A DNA stretch of 64,000 bases, taken from positions 1-64,000 of the forward strand of contig CAZVQW010000008.1 in assembly GCA_964629475.1 (NCBI GenBank), in the 5' to 3' direction. This document shows, piece by piece, positions 29,970 through 38,220 of this stretch. Position numbers and translations under genes: made by a program. The notes under the pieces were generated by a model. It made no database searches. It was not told the DNA's origin and saw nothing but the letters and a program-made list of their open reading frames with translations. Source of the stretch: SMWD01 sp964629475. GTDB lineage: Bacteria; Pseudomonadota; Gammaproteobacteria; Steroidobacterales; GCA-2729495. How positions within the stretch are numbered: the first letter of the stretch is position 1; every line of letters starts with the position of its first letter.

Positions 29970-31559
29970 ATGAAAAAACTACTAGCTATTTCAACAACTA
30001 TCGCAGCCGGCTTGTTGCTGGCGGGCGGTACAACCGCAGGCGCAGCAGATTTACAGCCTGTACCCAATATAACCGCAGAAGAGTTCAAGACTGCACAATT
30101 TATTTATTTTGACCGCTGCTCCGGTTGCCACGGCGCTCTGAGGAAGGGTGCGACAGGTAAAAACATTGCGCCTGAAAATACCCGGAAAAAGACCGTGGCC
30201 AAGCTGGAAAAAATCCTGTACGAAGGCACAGACGGCGGTATGCCGGGCTGGGGTAAAGACGGATTCATGACGCGCGAAGAGACCAATCTCATGGCGCGAT
30301 ATGTCCAGAACGAAGTTCCGGAACCGCCTGAGTGGAACATGAAGGACATGGAAGCTTCATGGAAAGTTCATGTGCCGGTCGCCGACAGACCTGCCAAGCC
30401 GCCCAAGGGCAAGAACTGGCAAAACTACTTCGGTGTAGTGCTCAGGGATGCAGGCAAGATTGCCATTATCGATGGCGATACCAAGAAAACCCTGAACACC
30501 ATCGACTCCGGTTTTGCGACCCATATCCTGCGGACCTCCGCTTCCGGCCGGTATATGTATGCCATCGGCCGCGACGGCAAGGCCACCATGATGGATATGT
30601 GGGCCACCCCGCCTAATCTCGTTGCCGAGGTCAGGACCGGAATCGATGCCCGATCTATCGACACCAGCAAATTCAAGGGTTTCGAAGATAAGTATGCCGT
30701 TGTCGGCGACTATTGGCCGCCGCACTACGTCGTATTGGAAGGCGATACGCTGAAGCCTTTGAAGGTCGTTGGTACTCGTGGCTACACGTACGACACCAAC
30801 GAATACAAAGACGAAACGCGGGTTGCCTCCATCGTGGCTTCGCACCATGCACCTGAATGGGTCCTGACCCTCAAGGAAACCGGTGTCGTCCTGCTGGTCG
30901 ATTACAGCAAGATGGAACACGACACGATCATCGAAACCAAGATCAACGCCGAACGCTTCCTGCATGACGGCGGCTGGGATTCCACCAAGAGATACTTCAT
31001 GGTGGCAGCCAATGCCCGCGATACGATCTCCGTCATCGATACGGTAGAGCGGAAGCTGGTAGCCAACATCATCACCGGCACCAAGCCCCATCCGGGCCGC
31101 GGCGCTAACTGGGTTGACCCTGAGTTCGGCAATGTCTGGGCGACAGTTCACCTTGGTGAAGGCCTGGTCTCCATCATCAGCACCGACCCGAAGAAAGACT
31201 ATGCCTGGACGGTCGTCAGGGAATGGGAACTGGGCGGCAACTCGCTGTTCATCAAGACCCATCCGAAGAGCACCAATGTTTATTGTGACAACACGATCAA
31301 CCAGGAAAAATCCAATGTCCTGACCGTGTTCGATATGAATAAGCCTGAAGCTGCTCCAAGGGAACTCACTTTCGAGAAGAAAGTAGTGCACATGGAGTAC
31401 AACATGGACGGCGACGAAGTGTGGATCTCTCTGTGGGACAAAGAGGGTGAAGTAGTCATCCTCGATGACAAGACCCTGAAAGAGAAAGCACGGGTTAAAG
31501 GCCTGTACACGCCTACCGGCAAGTTCAATGTCTACAATACGATGAATGACGTCTACTAA
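29970..31559 (+). CDS. nirS: Cytochrome cd1 nitrite reductase (NirS)
   Basis: A 529-residue exported cytochrome cd1, reducing nitrite to NO in the periplasm. After a signal peptide (1-26) comes a cytochrome c domain with CSGCH at 50-54, then an eight-bladed d1-haem propeller. The d1 ligand His is H185 (GFATHILRTSASGRYM), and the two catalytic histidines are H292 (VASHHAPEW) and H332 (RFLHDGGWDS). It ends in TPTGKFNVYNTM, as family members do, and has about the usual length. No haem d1 biosynthesis genes (nirF, nirJ, nirE, nirDLGH) or nirN lie nearby. Instead it heads an Fe-S/molybdoenzyme cluster, so a role other than plain denitrification is possible. Confidence 0.9.
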   Translation: MKKLLAISTTIAAGLLLAGGTTAGAADLQPVPNITAEEFKTAQFIYFDRCSGCHGALRKGATGKNIAPENTRKKTVAKLEKILYEGTDGGMPGWGKDGFMTREETNLMARYVQNEVPEPPEWNMKDMEASWKVHVPVADRPAKPPKGKNWQNYFGVVLRDAGKIAIIDGDTKKTLNTIDSGFATHILRTSASGRYMYAIGRDGKATMMDMWATPPNLVAEVRTGIDARSIDTSKFKGFEDKYAVVGDYWPPHYVVLEGDTLKPLKVVGTRGYTYDTNEYKDETRVASIVASHHAPEWVLTLKETGVVLLVDYSKMEHDTIIETKINAERFLHDGGWDSTKRYFMVAANARDTISVIDTVERKLVANIITGTKPHPGRGANWVDPEFGNVWATVHLGEGLVSIISTDPKKDYAWTVVREWELGGNSLFIKTHPKSTNVYCDNTINQEKSNVLTVFDMNKPEAAPRELTFEKKVVHMEYNMDGDEVWISLWDKEGEVVILDDKTLKEKARVKGLYTPTGKFNVYNTMNDVY

Positions 31560-31575
31560 GGTAGATCATCCTGAG

Positions 31576-31612
31576 AAAAGGGGCTGTGCATTTTGCTTCA
31601 GCCCCTTTTTTT
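31576..31612 (+). terminator. Rho-independent terminator after nirS
   Basis: An 11-base-pair stem (AAAAGGGGCTG at 31576-31586, CAGCCCCTTTT at 31599-31609) with a T-run to 31612. It lies 16 bases past the nirS stop and 22 bases before the next cytochrome start, so it would insulate or partly attenuate the downstream genes. Confidence 0.88.
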
Positions 31613-31634
31613 CTTTTAACCAGAGGTGTAGAGC

Positions 31635-32072
31635 ATGAAATATAAAAGCGCAATGTCTTTGCTACTGGGCATGATTCTTCTGTTCGCCATGATGGCAACC
31701 GCAACGGCGGAGCATCAAACCCCGGTCGCCCCACAAGAATATCTCGATATGGAAAACCCCATCGACGAGGATGATATCGATGAAGCGTTCCTCAAGAGCT
31801 CCGGTAAGCTTTACAAGAGAAAGTGTAAAAAATGCCACGGCGTCGAGGGAGATGGTGAAGGCTCCGCTGCTGACGATATGGAACTCAAGCCTACCGTGTT
31901 CAATGCCCCCGGTTATATGGACAGCAAGAGCGACGGACAGCTTTTCTGGATTACCCTGATCGGCAGTGAAGGCACTGAAATGGAAGGATTCGGCCCTGAC
32001 TCCGACGTGGGTCTTTCCGAGGAAAAGATTTGGGAACTGGTCAGCTATATACGGGCCACGTTCACCAATTAA
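31635..32072 (+). CDS. Monohaem cytochrome c, copy 1
   Basis: A 145-residue exported class I-like cytochrome: signal peptide (MSLLLGMILLFAMMATATA), haem motif CKKCH within KLYKRKCKKCHGVEGDGEGS, a candidate Met ligand in the GTEMEGFGP region, and a C-terminal helix EKIWELVSYIRATF. The acidic linker before the haem (IDEDDIDEAFLKSSGKLY) is shared with the next gene. It could carry electrons between NirS and the molybdoenzyme complex. Confidence 0.88.
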   Translation: MKYKSAMSLLLGMILLFAMMATATAEHQTPVAPQEYLDMENPIDEDDIDEAFLKSSGKLYKRKCKKCHGVEGDGEGSAADDMELKPTVFNAPGYMDSKSDGQLFWITLIGSEGTEMEGFGPDSDVGLSEEKIWELVSYIRATFTN

Positions 32073-32505
32073 ATGAAAGCGGCACTGACGCTTCTTGCGG
32101 GTCTCGCCCTGCTTGCTGCCACCGGGGCAGTTGCCGGGGGGGGAACACCGGATCCCCGATGCCCCGGCGGAATACCTCGCAATGGTCAATCCTTTTAATT
32201 ATGAAGAGGTTGATGAGGCATTTCTCAAGCAGGCCGGCAAGCTCTACAAGAGAAAGTGCAAGAAGTGTCATGGCGAAAAGGGCGACGGCAAAGGCTCTAA
32301 AGCAGAGTTCTTCGTAATACAGCCGGCCGCGTTCAACACGCCCGGCTACCTCGAAAAGAGGAAAGACGGACAGCTCTTCTGGATCATGATGAACGGAAGT
32401 GAAGGCACCGAAATAGAACCGGTCGGTCCCTACTCCGATGTCGGCCTCTCCGAGGATCAGCTCTGGCAGTTAATTGCCTACTTACGCCGCACATTTACCA
32501 GGTAA
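32073..32505 (+). pseudogene. Monohaem cytochrome c, copy 2, frameshifted at a G8 tract
   Basis: A paralogue of the preceding cytochrome. An ATG at 32073, immediately after the previous stop, opens a signal peptide (MKAALTLLAGLALLAATGAVA). The cytochrome part (EYLAMVNPFNYEEVDEAF, CKKCH, LWQLIAYLRRTF) is in the next frame. The switch coincides with eight consecutive G at 32136-32143. With seven G the whole reads as one 143-residue precursor, continuing ...GAVAGGEHRIPDAPAEYL. So this is either a switchable homopolymer, a recent mutation or a sequencing error. The cytochrome part shows no other damage. Confidence 0.8.
32136..32143 (+). repeat. G8 homopolymer at signal-peptide junction
   Basis: Eight G residues placed exactly where the signal-peptide frame and the cytochrome frame meet. 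A change of one base (to G7) or +2 (to G10) restores the frame. Confidence 0.9.
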
Positions 32506-32561
32506 GAATTCAATCGTAAAAGCATGCTGGGCAGTTTTGAAAATGAGACAAGGAAACAGCC

Positions 32562-33413
32562 ATGAGTGAGGGCCGTCGTTCTTTCGGACTCCAGACTCCC
32601 GGCACAAAAGGTGTTGCCGGCGTCAAACGGTACGGCATGGTTATCGATCTCAGGAAGTGCATCGGCTGCATGTCCTGCATGGTTGCGTGCAAAGCGGAGT
32701 TCGGCATCCCGATGGGTGTCTGGCGGACATGGGTGAAGGTGGCCGATAAAGGGACCTTCCCAAATACCAAGCGGATTTTTATGCCGCGTCTGTGCAACCA
32801 CTGCGACTATCCGGTTTGCGTTCGCAACTGCCCGACCCAGGCCACATACAAGCACAAGGACGGTTTTGTATTACAGCGCTATTACCGGTGCATCGGCTGT
32901 CGCACCTGCATGGTTGCCTGCCCCTATAACGCCAGGCATCTCATACCGGAAAAACGAACCGACGATAAACTTCCCAAGCTGGTGGTCGACAAGTGCACGT
33001 TGTGCATACACCGGGTCAAGAAAGGCGTTGTCCCTGCCTGTGTTCAGGCCTGTGTGGGCGGAGCGCGGATCTTTGGCGATATGAACGATCCCGACAGTGA
33101 AGTGGCCAAGCTGGCCGCCAAGGAAAACCTGACGGTACTGAAACCGGAACTGGGCACCAGCCCGTCCGTATCCTACATCGGCGGTGACTGGGAAATGATG
33201 GACGAGTCACACAGCTATACAAACCGGACCACCCAGCTGAAAGATGAATTCAATACCTTCAAGAAGAACCACGAAGGCGACGCGTTCGGCGATATCGTGG
33301 AAGACGAACCAACGATGGCCCAGGTTGGCAATAACTTCCTCGGCTACCTACGCACGATACCGCATAAAGCGGTAGACGTAATAGATGCCTGGATTAATCT
33401 TTACTTGAGGTAA
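32562..33413 (+). CDS. Four-cluster Fe-S subunit of a molybdoenzyme (PsrB/TtrB/NrfC type)
   Basis: A 283-residue electron-transfer subunit with sixteen cysteines arranged for four [4Fe-4S] clusters: C33/36/39/43, C78/81/86/90, C110/113/116/120 and C145/148/160/164. It lacks its own Tat signal and is probably exported together with the Tat-bearing catalytic subunit, as is known for this family. After residue 170 there is an unusual extension of about 110 residues with no Fe-S motif. The B-C-A gene order resembles ttrBCA. Confidence 0.9.
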   Translation: MSEGRRSFGLQTPGTKGVAGVKRYGMVIDLRKCIGCMSCMVACKAEFGIPMGVWRTWVKVADKGTFPNTKRIFMPRLCNHCDYPVCVRNCPTQATYKHKDGFVLQRYYRCIGCRTCMVACPYNARHLIPEKRTDDKLPKLVVDKCTLCIHRVKKGVVPACVQACVGGARIFGDMNDPDSEVAKLAAKENLTVLKPELGTSPSVSYIGGDWEMMDESHSYTNRTTQLKDEFNTFKKNHEGDAFGDIVEDEPTMAQVGNNFLGYLRTIPHKAVDVIDAWINLYLR

Positions 33414-33426
33414 GGAGCCGCGGTTA

Positions 33427-34335
33427 ATGGACGAATCTGTAATCACTTTCAATGTCTTCCACCACGTTGCGTGGGGAACGACGATTGCCGTCTATTTCTG
33501 GCTGGTCGGAGCGAGCGCCGGTTCATTTGTAATCTCGAGTTTTGGCTGGGTATTCGGCATCAAGCGCTATAAGCCGCTGGCCCTGACGGCATCGGTTTCG
33601 GCGATCATCCTGCTGTTGCTGGTCCCGATCCTGCTGATCTGGGATCTGGGCAAACCATTGCGTTTTCCCTACCTGTTGCTGCCCAGTTACTGGCACGCTA
33701 CCGGACCCATGTCCTGGGGTACTGCACTGATCACGTCCTACCCGATCGCGATGCTTATCTATAGCTATTTCGTCATCAAAAACAACGAGTTGTGGGCCAA
33801 GATCATCGGCATCCTGTCCATCGTGCTGGCCCTGTCGACGCACTGGTATACCGGCGTGGTAATGGAACTCAATCCGGGACGGATCCTGAACCATACCGCC
33901 CTCGCGCCGCTGCTGTTTCTGACCGGTGCGTTCATTTCCGGCATCGGGCTGCTGGTTCTGCTTCTGTGGATTCGAAATATGATTGTTTCCGCTGCAAAGC
34001 AGATCGAATGGACACTGATCGAAGAGATGTCCCAATACATGATGTACGGGCTTATCTTCGATTGCTTCCTGTTGTTCCTGGAATTCATGCAGAGCCTGTA
34101 CGGCAGTCAGGCCGAGGTCATGGGACATGACACGGTACTACTGGACGTATTCCGCTTTTCCTACTTGTGGCTTGAGATCGTTATCGGCCTGATCATCCCG
34201 ATTATCATCCTCACTTCACCTCTCAGGAAAACCAGGGCCGGGATCATCATCGCTTCGTTCCTGGTAGCCGTCGGCGTCTTTGGCATGCGGATCTGGTGGG
34301 TCATGGGCGGCCAGTATCTGCAGACGTTCTATTGA
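33427..34335 (+). CDS. NrfD/PsrC-type membrane anchor
   Basis: A 302-residue polytopic protein with about eight helices, matching the NrfD/PsrC family that exchanges electrons with quinones (WGTTIAVYFWLVGASAGSF near the start; FLLFLEFMQSLYG in helix 6). It starts 13 bases after the Fe-S subunit. It should anchor the Fe-S and molybdopterin subunits on the periplasmic face of the inner membrane. Confidence 0.9.
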   Translation: MDESVITFNVFHHVAWGTTIAVYFWLVGASAGSFVISSFGWVFGIKRYKPLALTASVSAIILLLLVPILLIWDLGKPLRFPYLLLPSYWHATGPMSWGTALITSYPIAMLIYSYFVIKNNELWAKIIGILSIVLALSTHWYTGVVMELNPGRILNHTALAPLLFLTGAFISGIGLLVLLLWIRNMIVSAAKQIEWTLIEEMSQYMMYGLIFDCFLLFLEFMQSLYGSQAEVMGHDTVLLDVFRFSYLWLEIVIGLIIPIIILTSPLRKTRAGIIIASFLVAVGVFGMRIWWVMGGQYLQTFY

Positions 34336-34348
34336 GGAGAGTCGAATA

Positions 34349-36697
34349 ATGGCGGATATCGACAGACGCGATTTCATGAAGCTCGGTACGGCGGCGGCTA
34401 CCGCTGCCTGCCCGGGTGTTGTCGGCGCCATGGAGCTCGAACTCGGCGGTCAGGATTTTCACCAGATCAGAACCTTCCATCCGCGAGACAGGAAGCCCTA
34501 TCTGTGCACCCTGTGCCCTTATTTTGACGGCGGTTTTACCTATGCCGAAGACGGGGAGATCAAGAAAGCCGAAGGCAATCCGGACCATATCGCCACCAGA
34601 GGTAAATTCTGCACCAAAGGACTGGCCTCTTTCTTCGGCGCTTCCGACCCGGACAGAATACTTACCCCGCTGAAGCGTGTCGGTGAACGCGGCTCGGGGC
34701 AGTGGCAGGAGATTAGCTGGGAAGAAGCTATTGCCGAGGTAGCAGGCAAAGTACGCGCTGCACTGGCTGATGCCGACAGCATTTATCTCAACGAAGGCGG
34801 CTTCAAGGACGGGGGCAGTGTCCGCTTCATGGACACGATAGGTTCCCGATCAGTCATCCGCAGCCGCCTGCCCTCCATCGGCACCGCTCCCAAGCAGGCC
34901 GCGCTTGAAGAGGCGCTGGGCTTCAATACCGTGCTCCCCGATTTCGAGCACACAAAATACATTGTGAACTTTGGCGCCAATATTCTGGAGACTGCACTGC
35001 CGCTGGCGCAGCGCTTGACGGACGGTATCGTCAACAACCGGCTGAAGCTGGTCACATTCGATGTGCGTATGTCCAATACCGCCGGCAGGAGCGATGAATG
35101 GTTCCCCGTATTCCCCGGCAGCGACGGCATCGTTGCCCTTGCGATGGCCAACGTCATCATGCAGAAGGGTTTGGCAAAACCGGAATTCATCAATACCTGG
35201 ACCAACTATTCCAGCAAGCAGCTGGCGGCGGACCTGGCGGAATTCACCCCTGAGCGGGCAGAACAAGCCAGTGGAGTTTCGGCGCAGGCAATCAAGAAGA
35301 TAGCGGTCGAATTCGCCAAGTCGAAATCGGCAACGGTCGTCAGCCACAACGGCCTCAGCTGGCACAGCAACGGGATCGATAGCGAGATGGCTTGCTTACT
35401 GCTGGCCGTCATCACCGGCAATATTGATAACGAAGGTGGCACTTGCCTGCCGCGCAAATTCAACATCGTCATGCCGCAGCCGGCGCCGATACCGACGGGA
35501 AGCAATTCGAAACTCTTAAACTCAACCTTCCCCTTTGAGGTAAAGGACGGCAACCACCAGGTCCGGTTACTTTTCAATCACATGAGTAACCCGGCCTACT
35601 CGTCGCCGGCCGCGGGCCTCTGGCGTGAAGTGCTGAAAGACCAGAACTTGATTCCATATCTCATCGACTTCAGTCCCTTTATGAGTGAAACCGCAGAACT
35701 GGCCGACCTCATTCTTCCCGACGTCGTGGATGTGGAACGCCATGATGTAGCCAGCAGCCCAACTGCTCTGTGGCCGTGGGTCAGCATGAGCAACCCGGAT
35801 ATCGAGCCGCGGGGTAAGGCACAGGACGTACGCACGACACTGCAGCAGATAGTCGAGGCTCTGGACCAGGACGGCAGTCTGGGGATGAAGCAATACTGGG
35901 CATTCGCCGATACCCGTGAGTGGGTCAAGCAGGCAGTCAATGCAAGCCCGGAGATGGACAAAAAAAGCTACAAGAAAATGAGATCCAGGGGTACCTGGCC
36001 GAAATACGGCAAGATCGACCCGGCGACCCGGCAGATCGTCAAGAACGGGGAACCGGTCGAAGCCACGTACGATACCTATCATGCGACAGGCTTTCCCACC
36101 CCATCCGGGAAGATCGAGCTTCGCAAGCCTTCCTGGAGCGAGAATCCGGACCATAAGGCCCTGCAATCAAACGAGTTTGTGTTTACGACGTTTAAAGTTG
36201 TTTACCAGACCCTGTCGCGAACTTCGAACCTGAAGTACCTGGCGGAACTGTGGCATGCCAATCCGCTGTGGATTAACCGGCAGGTGGCGAAAGAACTTGG
36301 CATCAAAGACGGTGACCTGGTACGGGTGACCAGCGAAGCAGGCCATATGGTGACCAAGGCATGGTTGACTGCGGGAATCCACCCGCAGGTCATCGGTATC
36401 AGCACCTCGGTGGGTCGTACCGCTTACGGCCGGGTCGCTCAGGCCGATCCCCATGCACACGCCTCATTCGCCCACGAGTCGCAAGAGGATCCGGACATCG
36501 AACACAATCTCTGGTGGCGGGATAAGGGCGTCAACCCAAATGACCTCATTCCGATCAACATCGATCCGGAAACCGGCGCACAGGTCTGGAACGATGCGGT
36601 GGTCACGGTCTCCCCGGCCGAATCAGGCGACAAGTACGGAGATATCAAGGTGGATAACACCAAACACTTCGCAATTTACAAGAAGTTGCGCGGGTAA
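34349..36697 (+). CDS. Tat-exported molybdopterin oxidoreductase with atypical ligands
   Basis: A 782-residue catalytic-type subunit of the DMSO reductase superfamily, closest in layout to PsrA/PhsA/TtrA. A Tat motif (DRRDFMKLG, residues 5-13) is followed by an Fe-S domain, the molybdopterin domains (GNIDNEGG) and the C-terminal dinucleotide-binding domain (ELWHANPLWINRQVAKELG). In the normally C-x2-C-x3-C-x27-C site the residues are C53, C56, Asp60 and C88, so one ligand is Asp. There is no Cys between 88 and about 350, so the usual Cys Mo ligand is missing; Ser172 or Ser176 sit near that position. The start at 34349 has GAGGAG upstream. Substrate unknown. Confidence 0.85.
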   Translation: MADIDRRDFMKLGTAAATAACPGVVGAMELELGGQDFHQIRTFHPRDRKPYLCTLCPYFDGGFTYAEDGEIKKAEGNPDHIATRGKFCTKGLASFFGASDPDRILTPLKRVGERGSGQWQEISWEEAIAEVAGKVRAALADADSIYLNEGGFKDGGSVRFMDTIGSRSVIRSRLPSIGTAPKQAALEEALGFNTVLPDFEHTKYIVNFGANILETALPLAQRLTDGIVNNRLKLVTFDVRMSNTAGRSDEWFPVFPGSDGIVALAMANVIMQKGLAKPEFINTWTNYSSKQLAADLAEFTPERAEQASGVSAQAIKKIAVEFAKSKSATVVSHNGLSWHSNGIDSEMACLLLAVITGNIDNEGGTCLPRKFNIVMPQPAPIPTGSNSKLLNSTFPFEVKDGNHQVRLLFNHMSNPAYSSPAAGLWREVLKDQNLIPYLIDFSPFMSETAELADLILPDVVDVERHDVASSPTALWPWVSMSNPDIEPRGKAQDVRTTLQQIVEALDQDGSLGMKQYWAFADTREWVKQAVNASPEMDKKSYKKMRSRGTWPKYGKIDPATRQIVKNGEPVEATYDTYHATGFPTPSGKIELRKPSWSENPDHKALQSNEFVFTTFKVVYQTLSRTSNLKYLAELWHANPLWINRQVAKELGIKDGDLVRVTSEAGHMVTKAWLTAGIHPQVIGISTSVGRTAYGRVAQADPHAHASFAHESQEDPDIEHNLWWRDKGVNPNDLIPINIDPETGAQVWNDAVVTVSPAESGDKYGDIKVDNTKHFAIYKKLRG

Positions 36698-36738
36698 GAC
36701 TGGATGCCACTCAGGACTAAAGATAGAGGGATGACAGA

Positions 36739-37431
36739 GTGAAATTACCTAATTTCCTTGCATCGACATTTGCACGTGTCCTCACCATAGGTGTGCTGTG
36801 CGTGGTGCTTCTTACCGTTGGTGTACTGAGCTGGAGCCATAGCCGATTTACGCGAGCCAATGTTTGTACCACCTGCCATGAGGTATTCGTTCCTTATGAG
36901 GAGTACAAGCAAACAAGTACGCTGAGCGAGTCCATAGAAGATTACAAGCCGTCCGAAGAGCTTGATCTCGGACATTTTAATATGACGGTGGGCTGTGCCG
37001 AGTGCCACGCCTATCCCTATGAGGAATATCGTGAATCGCCTCATTACGATAATGATCTGGACATCAAGGCCGGGTGTTTAGGCTGTCACGATCCGCATAG
37101 TGTCCGGCAATTCCTGGTCTGGAAGTTCTTTTATATCAACAAGGGCACGATCGGCGAGAGTCCGTTCCATGCCATCTCGAGTAGTCTGCGCGATGTCGCA
37201 GAATGGGAGGATTTACGTCCCGAACTGGCGAATGTTGTGCGCAAGCAGATGATTGATGAGAACAGCGAGAAATGTAAAGTCTGCCACAAGACCGAAAGCA
37301 ACTGGTTTAACGAAATAAAAAGACACCAGGATACGGAAAAAACCTGTATCCGCTGCCACTATAATCTCGTTCACAAAGAGACCAAATGGGTGGAACCGGG
37401 CTCGGAATCAGCGGCTGAAGAAAAGGATTGA
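36739..37431 (+). CDS. Pentahaem NapC/NirT-like membrane cytochrome c
   Basis: A 230-residue protein with one N-terminal membrane helix (VLTIGVLCVVLLTVGVL) and five CxxCH motifs, at 43-47, 86-90, 113-117, 179-183 and 203-207. NapC/NrfH/CymA proteins usually carry four haems in this membrane-anchored form and oxidise quinol. It probably connects the quinone pool with the periplasmic parts of the cluster. A GTG start is used, with AGAGGG upstream. It is the last gene of the run and is followed by a hairpin. Confidence 0.85.
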   Translation: MKLPNFLASTFARVLTIGVLCVVLLTVGVLSWSHSRFTRANVCTTCHEVFVPYEEYKQTSTLSESIEDYKPSEELDLGHFNMTVGCAECHAYPYEEYRESPHYDNDLDIKAGCLGCHDPHSVRQFLVWKFFYINKGTIGESPFHAISSSLRDVAEWEDLRPELANVVRKQMIDENSEKCKVCHKTESNWFNEIKRHQDTEKTCIRCHYNLVHKETKWVEPGSESAAEEKD

Positions 37432-37455
37432 ACGGGATCCGACCAAACAAATAAA

Positions 37456-37482
37456 GTGTCCTTGCCGTTCCGGCAAGGACAC
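37456..37482. terminator. Strong hairpin after the molybdoenzyme cluster
   Basis: A perfect 12-base-pair stem (GTGTCCTTGCCG/CGGCAAGGACAC) with a TTC loop, 24 bases after the pentahaem gene. The plus-strand tail is not T-rich, but the minus-strand tail is (TTTATTTG), so it could end transcription from either side, best from the minus strand. Confidence 0.55.
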
Positions 37483-37556
37483 AAAATAAGCTCGCGCAAA
37501 GGCGAAGTGATCAGTGGTTTACTCTCCCAGGCTGACCCCGGGGGAGGTCATATAAT

Positions 37557-37637
37557 CTATAGCGCGTACATGCCGCTCCACAAAATCAAGCCACCAACTA
37601 TCACAAAAAATACAATCCCTGCTGTTAAATCACTCAT
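37557..37637 (-). CDS. 26-residue single-helix membrane peptide
   Basis: A short reading frame encoding MSDLTAGIVFFVIVGG followed by LILWSGMYAL and a TAG stop. Almost the whole peptide is one membrane helix. AAGGA lies 7 bases before the ATG, a good ribosome-binding site. It lies between a lipoprotein gene and the hairpin at 37456 on the same strand. Small peptides of this kind often modify respiratory or transport complexes. No family is recognised. Confidence 0.5.
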   Translation of the reverse strand: MSDLTAGIVFFVIVGGLILWSGMYAL

Positions 37638-37754
37638 TTTCTATCCTTTATTTGCGATCAAATCCAATCTGATTTCTAAATTAAATTATACCCAACTGGC
37701 TACAAGCATTCTGTACAGGGGCATAGCCCGTCCTGCCGTTCGCCTCAATTACGG

Positions 37755-38117
37755 TTATTCCTCAACCAGGCAGTTCGCTACCGTATAAGCGCACTGCTCG
37801 TCATTCTTGCCCCGGCGGCTCGTACGTCCGGTATAAGCGACTGATTCAACTACTGCATCTCTCAACACAAAGGTCACCACACATGAACCTCTCCTGCTGT
37901 AACCACTGGAACCATAAGAAATAAATTCCAGCTTGTCTTCCGTCATTGAACGTACAGGCACTCCGGCGCAGGTCAACAATTCGATTTTTGACAAACCGAC
38001 TAATTCTGTTTTAGCCCGCTCCGCAAGCTCGGCCCGTTCGGCGCGCCGTGCGCTCGAACAACCAGCCACGGTAAGGAGAATGATTAACATCACCAAAAAT
38101 GTCTTTGTGCCAGACAT
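37755..38117 (-). CDS. Small lipoprotein of unknown function
   Basis: A 120-residue predicted lipoprotein: hydrophobic LVMLIILLTVAGC with lipobox VAGC, then a basic/acidic helical stretch (RRAERAELAERAKTEL) and a small domain with three further cysteines (LLTCAG, GSCVVT, EQCAYT/NCLVEE). No recognised family. Confidence 0.65.
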   Translation of the reverse strand: MSGTKTFLVMLIILLTVAGCSSARRAERAELAERAKTELVGLSKIELLTCAGVPVRSMTEDKLEFISYGSSGYSRRGSCVVTFVLRDAVVESVAYTGRTSRRGKNDEQCAYTVANCLVEE

Positions 38118-38220
38118 TACTCGCCTCCATTTACCTGCCCACTAAAACACAAGGCTCCTGACTCAGGCTATGAGGAATTACCGAAGCGCCGGTCCCGGCG
38201 GGAAGTGGCGGTCTGCGGCT

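Noticed and set aside
29970..31559. Simple denitrification locus
   Set aside because: No d1-haem synthesis, nor, nos or dnr genes are present in the window; the neighbours belong to a molybdoenzyme complex.
37456..37788. Open frame of 110 codons after the pentahaem cytochrome
   Set aside because: It begins inside the hairpin, has no ribosome-binding site or recognisable domain, and lies opposite the 26-residue peptide and the end of the lipoprotein gene.
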